Assembly (NCBI RefSeq): GCF_039541915.1
Contig: NZ_BAABHD010000003.1
Span: forward strand, 62,001 to 126,000
Length of the DNA stretch: 64,000 bases
Direction of reading: 5' to 3'
Source of the DNA: Nibrella saemangeumensis
GTDB lineage: Bacteria; Bacteroidota; Bacteroidia; Cytophagales; Spirosomataceae
In this document: in pieces, positions 58,003-64,000 of the stretch
Layout of the letters: each line of letters starts with the position of its first letter
Position numbering within the stretch: the stretch's first letter is position 1
Program-made: the position numbers and the translations under genes
Notes under the pieces: generated by a model
The model's input: the letters and a program-made list of their open reading frames with translations, nothing else
What the model was told of the DNA's origin: nothing
Databases searched by the model: none

Positions 58003-59754
58003 ATGAAAAAAATCTTTATTCTGGCTCTCAGCAGCCTGCTCACCATACCCTCATTTGCCCAGCAGAAACCCGCCCAAAATGACGAACTGACGGGCATGCG
58101 TGCCATTGGTTCGCCAGCCAATCCTAAAGTACCGATGCGCTGGAACCACTACAACGATTACGCTGGCATCACCAAGTTCTGCCAGGACATGGCCAAGGCG
58201 CATCCCAACCTCGTCAAATACGAGTCGATGGGCAAAACCGTGCAGGGTCGGGATCTTTGGGTGCTGATCGTAACGGATACAAAAACGGGCAATGCCGATC
58301 GCAAACCCGGGTTTTACATTGATGGCAACATCCACTCCAACGAGTTGCAGGGCTCCGAAATCGCCATGTATACCGCCTGGTACCTGGCCGAAAACTTCGG
58401 GAATGCCGAGTACATTACCCAGTTGCTGAAGGACAAGGTGTTTTACATCGCCCCCTCCATCAACCCCGACGCCCGCGAAGACTTTATCCGGAACCCAAAC
58501 AACGCCAACTCGCCCCGATCGGGTATGCTGCCGCTGGACGATGATGGCGACGGCTACGTTGATGAAGATAAATTCGATGATCTCGATGGTGATGGCAACA
58601 TTGTGATGATGCGCCGGAAATCACCCGTTGGCCGCTGGAAGCAGGACCCCAACGACCCCACGCGCATGATTCCGGCGAAGCCCGAGGAGCCCGGTGAGTA
58701 CGAAATGCTGGGTTACGAGGGTATTGACAACGATGGCGACGGGCTGGTCAACGAAGACCCCGTTGGCTCCTACGATCCCAACCGCGACTGGGGCTGGGGC
58801 TGGCAGCCGAACTACGTCCAGAACGGAGCACTGTACTACCCCGGCACTCTGCCTGAGACACAGGCTATTAAGAAGTTCATTATGAGTCATCCGAATATTG
58901 CCGGAGCCCAGAGCTACCACAACTACGGTGGTATGTTCCTGCGCGGGCCGGGTGCTGAAGAAGATCAGCAGTACTATTCACCCTCGGATATTGCCGTGTA
59001 TGACGTCATCGGCAAAACCGGGGAGAAAATCATTCCCGGCTACAATTACTACGTCATCTACAAAGATCTGTACACCGTATACGGGGGTGAAATTGACTGG
59101 CTGGCATTGGGCCGGGGCATCTTCACCTTCTCTAATGAGCTGATGACGTCCAACATGCTGTTCCGGCAGAAAAATAATGAGAATCGGTTCAATAATAATG
59201 AGTTCAACGAGTTCAGCAAGTACCTGCTGTTCGATGATGCCTACGTTGCCTGGAAGTCGTACAAGCACCCGCAGTACGGGGATATCGAGATAGGCGGTTC
59301 GAAGAAGAACTTCATCCGAAATCATCCCGGCTTTATGCTGGAGGAGGATGCTCACCGCAACATGGCGTTTACGCTTTTTCACGCGTACCAGACGCCTAAG
59401 GTGGACGTGCATTCGATTACGGCACGCTCGCTCGGTAATGGCCTGACGGAGGTAACGGCGCTGGTAGTTAATCAGCGCGTCATCCCGACACACTCGGCGC
59501 ATGATGTGAAGTACAAAATCGAACGGCCGGATTACATCACGCTCAAGGGAGCCAATGTTATTGCCGCCATGGTGGTCGAAAACGCCGATATGAACCTGGC
59601 CAGGGAGCAGAAAAACAACCCCGCTACCATTGAGGTGCCAAACATTCCCGGTATGGGTTCCGTCCGGGTTCGCTGGCTTGTGCGGGGCAGTAAAGATAAA
59701 TACACGGTAGAGGTTGACAGCCGTAAAGGTGGTTTGGTGGAGAAAACGCTGTAA
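58003..59754 (+). CDS. M14 family zinc carboxypeptidase
   Basis: 583 residues from the ATG at 58003, signal peptide 'MKKIFILALSSLLTIPSFAQ'. Complete M14 active site: His111 and Glu114 in 'GNIHSNELQGSE', His306 in 'AQSYHNYGGM' and catalytic Glu379 in 'FTFSNELM'. Two Asp-rich stretches (179-198 'DDDGDGYVDEDKFDDLDGDG' and 242-252 'DNDGDGLVNED') look like calcium-binding D-x-D-G-D loops inserted in the catalytic domain. A C-terminal beta domain of about 110 residues follows. It should remove C-terminal residues from extracellular or periplasmic peptides. The operon ends at the hairpin at 59761. Confidence 0.93.
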   Translation: MKKIFILALSSLLTIPSFAQQKPAQNDELTGMRAIGSPANPKVPMRWNHYNDYAGITKFCQDMAKAHPNLVKYESMGKTVQGRDLWVLIVTDTKTGNADRKPGFYIDGNIHSNELQGSEIAMYTAWYLAENFGNAEYITQLLKDKVFYIAPSINPDAREDFIRNPNNANSPRSGMLPLDDDGDGYVDEDKFDDLDGDGNIVMMRRKSPVGRWKQDPNDPTRMIPAKPEEPGEYEMLGYEGIDNDGDGLVNEDPVGSYDPNRDWGWGWQPNYVQNGALYYPGTLPETQAIKKFIMSHPNIAGAQSYHNYGGMFLRGPGAEEDQQYYSPSDIAVYDVIGKTGEKIIPGYNYYVIYKDLYTVYGGEIDWLALGRGIFTFSNELMTSNMLFRQKNNENRFNNNEFNEFSKYLLFDDAYVAWKSYKHPQYGDIEIGGSKKNFIRNHPGFMLEEDAHRNMAFTLFHAYQTPKVDVHSITARSLGNGLTEVTALVVNQRVIPTHSAHDVKYKIERPDYITLKGANVIAAMVVENADMNLAREQKNNPATIEVPNIPGMGSVRVRWLVRGSKDKYTVEVDSRKGGLVEKTL

Positions 59755-59760
59755 TATAGC

Positions 59761-59794
59761 CCAGGCCCGGCCGAAAGCATTTGTCCGGGCCTGG
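59761..59794 (+). terminator. Hairpin after the M14 pair
   Basis: CCAGGCCCGG (59761-59770) and CCGGGCCTGG (59785-59794), a perfect 10-bp GC-rich stem with a 14-base loop, 6 bases after the stop codon. No strong T-run follows. Confidence 0.6.
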
Positions 59795-59864
59795 TTCTCA
59801 ACCTATTCACACGCTTGACTATTCTGTTACCTATGGCTACCTTTCGATCTTAAACGCAGCCTGT

Positions 59865-60917
59865 ATGATACGTTTGGCCTGCCTCCTGCTGTCGCTGACC
59901 GCAATCTTATCCTGCCGATCTCCCAAAGACGTTACGCCCAGAGTCTACAACTTTGAGCCTGTCACGGAGGTATTGCTGGATAGTATTGCCCGGTACCGGG
60001 GCAATGTGCTGGTGCTGGTAAGTCAGGCGGAGAGGCCGGTTTATGAGTTCGAGCTGGCCATGAACAAGCGGGAAGCCATCCCGCTCGCTTCGGCCACCAA
60101 GTGGCTGTCAGGTGCCGTCATTATGGCGCTGGTTGACGAAGGTAAGCTCTCTTTAAATGATACCGTTGGTAAATACCTGCCCAATTTCACCCGCTACGGT
60201 AAAGGCCATATTACCCTCCGGCAGCTGTTTTCGCATACCTCCGGTCTGCCCGGCAATACCCCGCAGGGTTTTGAGGTGCGCCGGGTGCTGACGCTGGCGC
60301 AGGCCGTTGATTCCATTGGCCGCACTACCAAACTGCTCTCCACACCCGGCACCGCCTTTTTCTACGGCGATCTGGGTATGCATGTCGCCGGCCGGATGGC
60401 CGAAGTAGCCTCCGGCAAAAGCTGGCCGGTGCTATTCAAGGAAAAAATTGCCCAGCCCTGTAATATGCTATATACGGTGTATACAAACGGGAATAATCCC
60501 GGCATTGCTATTGGCGCGGCCTCGGTCGGACCAGACTACCTCAACTTTCTGGAAATGCTCGTTAACAACGGGGTATACGAAGGACAGCGGGTATTGAGTG
60601 AAGCTGCTATACAGGAGATGGAAAAAGACCAGACCAACGGCGCGAGCATGGCGTACACGGTGTATCCGCAGAATCCGTATACACCAACGGGCGTTCAGAC
60701 ACCACTGCGGTACGGCATTGGCGTATGGCGGGATGTAACTAACCCCGGTTCCAGTACCCCTACCGAAGTAAGTTCACCGGGAATTTTTGGGGTACACCCG
60801 TGGATAAACCGGAAGCAGAAGATCGCCGGTATTATTTTTACCATGTCTTCGTACGGCGATACCTGGCTCACCAGCCTGAAAGTACGGGAATTAATCAGAA
60901 AAGAGGTCGGACAATAA
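59865..60917 (+). CDS. Lipoprotein class C beta-lactamase-like serine hydrolase
   Basis: 350 residues from the ATG at 59865; the frame extends to 59781, but 'MIRLACLLLSLTAILSC' gives a lipoprotein signal with Cys17. The active-site S76-A-T-K79 lies in 'PLASATKWLSG'. The usual Y-x-N reads 'FYGDLGMH', with Asp in the third position. 'FSHTSGLPGN' and the C-terminal 'GIFGVHPWINR' fit the esterase/beta-lactamase C family. It probably hydrolyses an ester or D-amino-acid peptide at the periplasmic face. purK follows after 38 bases. Confidence 0.9.
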   Translation: MIRLACLLLSLTAILSCRSPKDVTPRVYNFEPVTEVLLDSIARYRGNVLVLVSQAERPVYEFELAMNKREAIPLASATKWLSGAVIMALVDEGKLSLNDTVGKYLPNFTRYGKGHITLRQLFSHTSGLPGNTPQGFEVRRVLTLAQAVDSIGRTTKLLSTPGTAFFYGDLGMHVAGRMAEVASGKSWPVLFKEKIAQPCNMLYTVYTNGNNPGIAIGAASVGPDYLNFLEMLVNNGVYEGQRVLSEAAIQEMEKDQTNGASMAYTVYPQNPYTPTGVQTPLRYGIGVWRDVTNPGSSTPTEVSSPGIFGVHPWINRKQKIAGIIFTMSSYGDTWLTSLKVRELIRKEVGQ

Positions 60918-60955
60918 GGCTTATCCCTATTTTTGCGGGACGATTCAACACCCGC

Positions 60956-62095
60956 ATGATCTCATCACTTTCTTCTCAGACGATTGGCATTTTAGGTGGA
61001 GGGCAGTTGGGGCTAATGCTCCTGCAGGCCGCCATTGACTGGAACCTCCGGGTCCATATCCTCGACCCCGACGCCGAAGCCCCCTGCCGCCACCTGGCTA
61101 CCTCGTTCCAACAAGGCTCACTCACCGACTACGATACCGTCTACCAGTTTGGTCAGTCAGTGGATGTGCTGACGATCGAAATTGAAAAGGTAAACGTCGA
61201 CGCCCTGGAAGCGCTCGAACGGGAAGGCAAAAAGGTATATCCGCAGCCGTCGGTTATCCGAACCATTCAGGACAAGCGCGTTCAGAAGCAGTTTTTCCGG
61301 GACCACAACCTGCCTACCGCCGATTTTATCCTCACCGACGACCGTGGACACGTCACGCAGTTCACCGAATTCCTGCCGGCCTTCCACAAGCTCGGCCGCG
61401 ACGGCTACGACGGCCGGGGTGTACAACGCATAGCCTCCGCCGACGAAGTCCATAAGGCGTTCGATGCGCCGGGTGTGCTGGAAAAAGCCGTAGATTTTAA
61501 CAAAGAGCTGGCCGTCATCGTCGGCCGCAACGAGCGGGGTGAGATGATGACCTTTCCGACGGTCGAGATGGTCTTTCACCCGGAGCAGAATCTGGTGGAA
61601 TATCTGTTTGCGCCGGCCGAAATACCCGAAGCCGTCAATCAGCAGGCACAGGACATTGCCCGCCAAACCGCCGAAGCCTTTGGTATTGTAGGATTGCTGG
61701 CGGTGGAGATGTTCCTGACAAAAGACGGAGACGTTCTGGTCAATGAAGTAGCGCCCCGACCGCACAATAGCGGCCACCACACCATCCGGGCCAATGTCAC
61801 CTCACAATATGAGCAGCACTGGCGGGCCATTCTGAACCTTCCGCTGGGCGATACCACCGCCTACCAGCCGGCCGCCATGGTTAACCTGCTGGGCGAACCC
61901 GGCCATACCGGCCCGGCCCGCTACGAAGGGTTCGAGCAACTGCTGGGTATGCCGGGTGTCTTTCCTTTCCTGTACGGCAAAGCCATTACCAAACCCTTCC
62001 GCAAAATGGGGCACGTTACCGTGATGGATACCGACCTGGAACGGCTGCGGCAGAAGGTCGCGGAGGTAAAACAGTGTGTGCGGGTGGTATCTTAG
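60956..62095 (+). CDS. purK: N5-carboxyaminoimidazole ribonucleotide synthase
   Basis: 379 residues from the ATG at 60956; a longer frame from 60800 would lie inside the preceding gene. ATP-grasp enzyme: the N-terminal 'IGILGGGQLGLMLLQAA' is the PurK hallmark, 'KLGRDGYDGRGVQRI' is the ATP-binding flexible loop, and 'VNEVAPRPHNSGHHT' carries the metal and nucleotide residues. It converts AIR, bicarbonate and ATP to N5-CAIR in purine synthesis, and PurE (not in this window) would act next. Followed immediately by a 31-bp inverted repeat. Confidence 0.95.
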   Translation: MISSLSSQTIGILGGGQLGLMLLQAAIDWNLRVHILDPDAEAPCRHLATSFQQGSLTDYDTVYQFGQSVDVLTIEIEKVNVDALEALEREGKKVYPQPSVIRTIQDKRVQKQFFRDHNLPTADFILTDDRGHVTQFTEFLPAFHKLGRDGYDGRGVQRIASADEVHKAFDAPGVLEKAVDFNKELAVIVGRNERGEMMTFPTVEMVFHPEQNLVEYLFAPAEIPEAVNQQAQDIARQTAEAFGIVGLLAVEMFLTKDGDVLVNEVAPRPHNSGHHTIRANVTSQYEQHWRAILNLPLGDTTAYQPAAMVNLLGEPGHTGPARYEGFEQLLGMPGVFPFLYGKAITKPFRKMGHVTVMDTDLERLRQKVAEVKQCVRVVS

Positions 62096-62097
62096 TG

Positions 62098-62191
62098 TTT
62101 TTGTCCTGCTGACGCAGGAAGCATCTTAAGGGTTGGTCTACACATAAGATGCTTCCTGCGTCAGCAGGACAAAAACCTCAGCAGGACAAAA
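62098..62191. repeat. 31-bp perfect inverted repeat with nested palindromes and a third partial copy
   Basis: The arms at 62098-62128 and 62145-62175 are exact reverse complements (31 of 31) around a 16-base centre. Each arm contains its own hairpin TCCTGC-TGAC-GCAGGA or its complement. TCAGCAGGACAAAA recurs at 62178-62191. Lies between convergent purK and the FAH-family gene, so it could end both transcripts, but it looks more like a REP- or MITE-type element. Confidence 0.85.
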
Positions 62192-62192
62192 G

Positions 62193-63032
62193 CTACTGAA
62201 CAACCGTATTTTCCAGCGCTCCTACCCCGTCAATGGTAATCCGAACCACATCGCCGGGCTGTAAGGTGAAATTGTCAGGAGGAACGATACCCGTACCGGT
62301 CATCAGGTAGCAGCCGTGAGGAAAGGACAGCTCACGGAACAGGAACGAGGCCAGTTCGTCATGTTTCCGCTTCATACGGTCAATGCGGATGCTTTCATCG
62401 AAAGCGGGTTGGCCATCCCGCAAAATCTGCAGCCGGATGGTCGTATCAGAAGGAATTGGCTCCTGCGGTATATACAGGCAGGGGCCGATGGCGGCACTAC
62501 CGTCGTAGGTCTTGGCCTGGGGCAGGTACAAAGGGTTCTCGCCTTCGATGTCGCGGGAGCTCATGTCGTTGCCGCAGGTGTAACCCACAATTTTCCCCGA
62601 ACTGGTAATAAACAGGGTCAGCTCCGGCTCCGGCACATTCCAGTTTGAATCCTTCCGAAGCCGCACCGCATCGCCCGAACCAACGGCCCGCGCTGCGGTA
62701 GATTTGAAGAACAATTCAGGCCGCTCGGCATCATACACCCGCTCGTAAAAATCTCCACCCCCGGCATCTTTCGATTCCTCCATGCGGGCGTTACGGCTAC
62801 GGAGATAGGTTACCCCCGAGGCCCAGATTTCCTGCTGGCCGATGGGCGGCATGAGTTCCTGCTCCGTCCAGCGCCGGTACTCGTCGGAAGCGGCCGTGGA
62901 AAGGACTTCGCGTTGCAGAAAGTCGTGAAGGTTGTCTTCATTGACCAGGTAATCCCAGTCGTCAGATGGGGCGCGGAAGAAACGGGAATCGTGCTCAACC
63001 ACAATGCCGGAGCGGGTTCTATAGAGTTTCAT
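62193..63032 (-). CDS. Fumarylacetoacetate hydrolase family protein
   Basis: 279 residues. The FAH fold is clear: metal-ligand Glu pair in 'NVPEPELTLFI', Asp in 'NDMSSRDIEGENPLYLPQAK' and 'YDGSAAIGPCLY'. The stretch 'EIWASGVTYLRSRNARMEES' and the 'RVYDAERPELFFKSTAARAV' region are like the 2-dehydro-3-deoxy-D-arabinonate dehydratase branch of the family, so a sugar-acid dehydratase is a plausible role, though FAH enzymes vary widely. It is divergent from arsR; the 135-base gap holds an ArsR-type operator about 50 bases from this start codon, so a side effect of ArsR on this gene is possible. Confidence 0.88.
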   Translation of the reverse strand: MKLYRTRSGIVVEHDSRFFRAPSDDWDYLVNEDNLHDFLQREVLSTAASDEYRRWTEQELMPPIGQQEIWASGVTYLRSRNARMEESKDAGGGDFYERVYDAERPELFFKSTAARAVGSGDAVRLRKDSNWNVPEPELTLFITSSGKIVGYTCGNDMSSRDIEGENPLYLPQAKTYDGSAAIGPCLYIPQEPIPSDTTIRLQILRDGQPAFDESIRIDRMKRKHDELASFLFRELSFPHGCYLMTGTGIVPPDNFTLQPGDVVRITIDGVGALENTVVQ

Positions 63033-63080
63033 ACCCGGTAAAGAAATTTTTTATTTTTTTTTACCATAACTGAACCTTTC

Positions 63081-63096
63081 ATCGTAATATTGCGAT
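63081..63096. promoter_or_regulatory. ArsR-type operator upstream of arsR
   Basis: ATCGTAAT-ATTGCGAT, a 16-bp palindrome with one mismatched pair, 71 bases before the arsR ATG. Almost the same as the site at 63513. Confidence 0.62.
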
Positions 63097-63139
63097 ATAA
63101 TAATCGAGACACTAATACATACTAGGTATTTAACAAAAT

Positions 63140-63159
63140 CCGGCTGCTTTGCCAGCCGG
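63140..63159 (+). repeat. Hairpin in the arsR leader
   Basis: CCGGCTG-CTTTGC-CAGCCGG, a perfect 7-bp stem and 6-base loop, ending 8 bases before the arsR ATG at 63168. It could affect translation; function unknown. Confidence 0.45.
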
Positions 63160-63167
63160 GACAAAGG

Positions 63168-63494
63168 ATGGGCGTTACGAAAACGGAAGTATTTACGGCG
63201 GAACAGAACCGCATCGCCGATCTGGCCAAAGCGCTGGCGCACCCGGCGCGGGTAGCCATTCTGCAGCATCTGATTGCGACCAAAAGCTGCGTTTGCGGAG
63301 ATTTGGTCGATGAACTACCCATTGCGCAGGCTACTGTGTCGCAGCACCTGAAAGAGTTGAGCCGGGTTGGCCTGATCAAAGGCAGCGTCAACCCGCCACG
63401 GGTATGTTATTGCATCAACGAACCCGTATGGGAAGAGGCAAAAGCGACATTGGGAGCTTTTTTGGACGCCTTCACCGGTAATACCTGTTGCTGA
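63168..63494 (+). CDS. arsR: ArsR/SmtB family metal(loid)-responsive repressor
   Basis: 108 residues forming an ArsR winged helix: 'LAKALAHPARVAILQHLI', then Cys41-V-Cys43 in 'KSCVCGDLVDELPIAQATVS' (the alpha-3 C-x-C position used for As(III) sensing), the recognition helix 'AQATVSQHLKELSRVGLI' and a wing. Further Cys pairs are at 80/82 and 107/108. It should repress its operon and leave DNA on binding arsenite or a similar thiophilic ion. Two operator-like palindromes (63081, 63513) flank the gene. Downstream genes (Cys-rich peptide, arsN2) fit an arsenic-type operon. Confidence 0.9.
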   Translation: MGVTKTEVFTAEQNRIADLAKALAHPARVAILQHLIATKSCVCGDLVDELPIAQATVSQHLKELSRVGLIKGSVNPPRVCYCINEPVWEEAKATLGAFLDAFTGNTCC

Positions 63495-63512
63495 TTTTTT
63501 TTGCCCTTATTT

Positions 63513-63528
63513 ATCGTAAAATTACGAT
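63513..63528. promoter_or_regulatory. Second ArsR-type operator, before the Cys-rich peptide gene
   Basis: ATCGTAAA-ATTACGAT, a 16-bp palindrome mismatched only at the centre. It lies 18 bases after the arsR stop and 43 before the peptide ATG, suggesting an internal ArsR-controlled promoter. Confidence 0.65.
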
Positions 63529-63571
63529 GACGTTGTACGAAATTTTTGTTTTACCTGTAAATTGATAAACC

Positions 63572-63667
63572 ATGAACAACGAGAATTGCTGCGAACAAGG
63601 CTGCTGCACCCCTGAGTGCTGCGGTGGTGCTATCTGCGACTGTTGCGGTGACAGCCCGTGCTGTTAA
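63572..63667 (+). CDS. 31-residue cysteine-rich peptide, metallothionein-like
   Basis: A short reading frame starting ATG-AAC-AAC at 63572 and ending TAA. 11 of 31 residues are Cys, arranged as CC pairs at 6/7, 11/12, 16/17, 24/25 and 30/31 plus Cys22, with acidic and Gly residues between ('MNNENCCEQGCC', 'CCGGAICDCCGDSPCC'). There is no signal peptide. The composition suggests a cytosolic thiolate ligand for As(III), Cu, Zn or similar. The gene lies between arsR and arsN2 with its own ArsR-type operator 43 bases upstream. I do not recognise a named family. Coding status rests on the regular Cys pattern, start and stop, and context. Confidence 0.7.
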   Translation: MNNENCCEQGCCTPECCGGAICDCCGDSPCC

Positions 63668-63745
63668 GCCCGATTACGGGAAGATTACGGGAGTGTAATC
63701 TTCCCTTTTTCTAAAACTTCAACCTTCTTATCCCTATTAACCTGT

Positions 63746-64000
63746 ATGGCTATCCACATAAAACCCGCTCAACCTGACCACCAGCCTACGGTATCGGCGC
63801 TTTTAGAGTCTGTTCAGCTCCCTGTCAACGATTTACCTACTGGCCTGCCGGGCTTTATTGTCGCCCTGGATGACGAACGCCTGATTGGCTCTGCCGGCGT
63901 TGAATCCTTTGAAAGCATCGGACTGCTTCGTTCAGTAGCCGTCGACCCTGACTACCGCGACCACAAACTGGGCCGCCGGCTCGTCGATGCCGTTCTGGAG
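63746..64000 (+). CDS. arsN2: ArsN2-type GNAT acetyltransferase (3' end outside window)
   Basis: The first 85 residues of a GNAT protein, cut by the right edge. 'GFIVALDDERLIGSAGVESF' and 'IGLLRSVAVDPDYRDHKLGR' are the beta-4 strand and acetyl-CoA pyrophosphate loop, with a spacing and 'SIGLLRSVAV' motif like the arsenic-resistance N-acetyltransferase ArsN2. Related ArsN1 enzymes acetylate the amino group of arsinothricin; for ArsN2 the substrate is less certain. It lies 78 bases after the Cys-rich peptide gene in the same direction as arsR, consistent with a resistance operon that continues beyond the window. Confidence 0.82.
   Translation, partial: MAIHIKPAQPDHQPTVSALLESVQLPVNDLPTGLPGFIVALDDERLIGSAGVESFESIGLLRSVAVDPDYRDHKLGRRLVDAVLE

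Noticed and set aside
59781..59864. Extension of the serine hydrolase gene upstream of the lipoprotein signal
   Set aside because: It would translate through part of the terminator hairpin and hide the lipobox signal; the ATG at 59865 fits a lipoprotein.
60800..60955. Upstream extension of the purK frame
   Set aside because: It overlaps the end of the serine hydrolase gene in another frame, and PurK proteins begin at the 'IGILGGGQLG' strand.

Overview
The window looks like chromosomal DNA of a Bacteroidota bacterium, most likely a Cytophagales member of the Spirosoma/Fibrella kind. This is inferred from FtsX/MacB-type permeases in multiple copies, a GH3/beta-lactamase fusion, Uma2 proteins, NtrC-like regulators and TAnnTTTG-type -7 promoter words. 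No rRNA, tRNA, CRISPR array, prophage or insertion sequence was recognised.

Positions 1-31,600 are dominated by one export system. Nine paralogous double-FtsX permeases (about 800 residues each, all on the minus strand, 1,623-25,836) lie downstream of a single ABC ATPase (25,882-26,559) and a single MacA/HlyD-type adaptor (26,574-27,821). Divergent from these are an NtrC-class response regulator (28,194-29,537) and its histidine kinase (29,607-30,938). Three upstream regions (4,050-4,241, 7,274-7,448 and 27,822-28,193) share one architecture: two adjacent 16-bp palindromes of type TGTCC-N6-GGACA, and, 41-54 bp downstream, a sigma-54-like TGGCA-N6-TTG element pointing at an export gene. I infer that the two-component system drives the whole locus through sigma-54. 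One permease (4,242-6,923) has an extra N-terminal prefix domain and its own PadR repressor. Nearly every gap in the array contains an inverted repeat. Three Uma2-type genes and a small secreted NTF2-like gene are interspersed.

Positions 31,600-47,000 hold mostly housekeeping and cell-surface genes. They are a GH3/serine hydrolase fusion, a Cys/Met-metabolism PLP enzyme, an amino-acid permease, a PIN-domain toxin-antitoxin-like cluster, a SpmA/SpmB-like protein, a VanX-type dipeptidase, a MoeB-rhodanese fusion, a secreted DinB protein, aspartyl-tRNA synthetase and an S9 glutamyl-endopeptidase-like enzyme.

Positions 47,000-62,100 contain a lipoprotein, a carotenoid desaturase, two sodium/proton antiporters, a pair of M16 peptidases, a pair of M14 peptidases (the first without any of its zinc or catalytic residues), a lipoprotein serine hydrolase and purK. 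A 31-bp perfect inverted repeat follows purK. The right end carries an FAH-family gene and the start of an arsenic-type operon: arsR, a 31-residue peptide with 11 cysteines, and arsN2 (cut by the window edge), with two matching ArsR-type operators.
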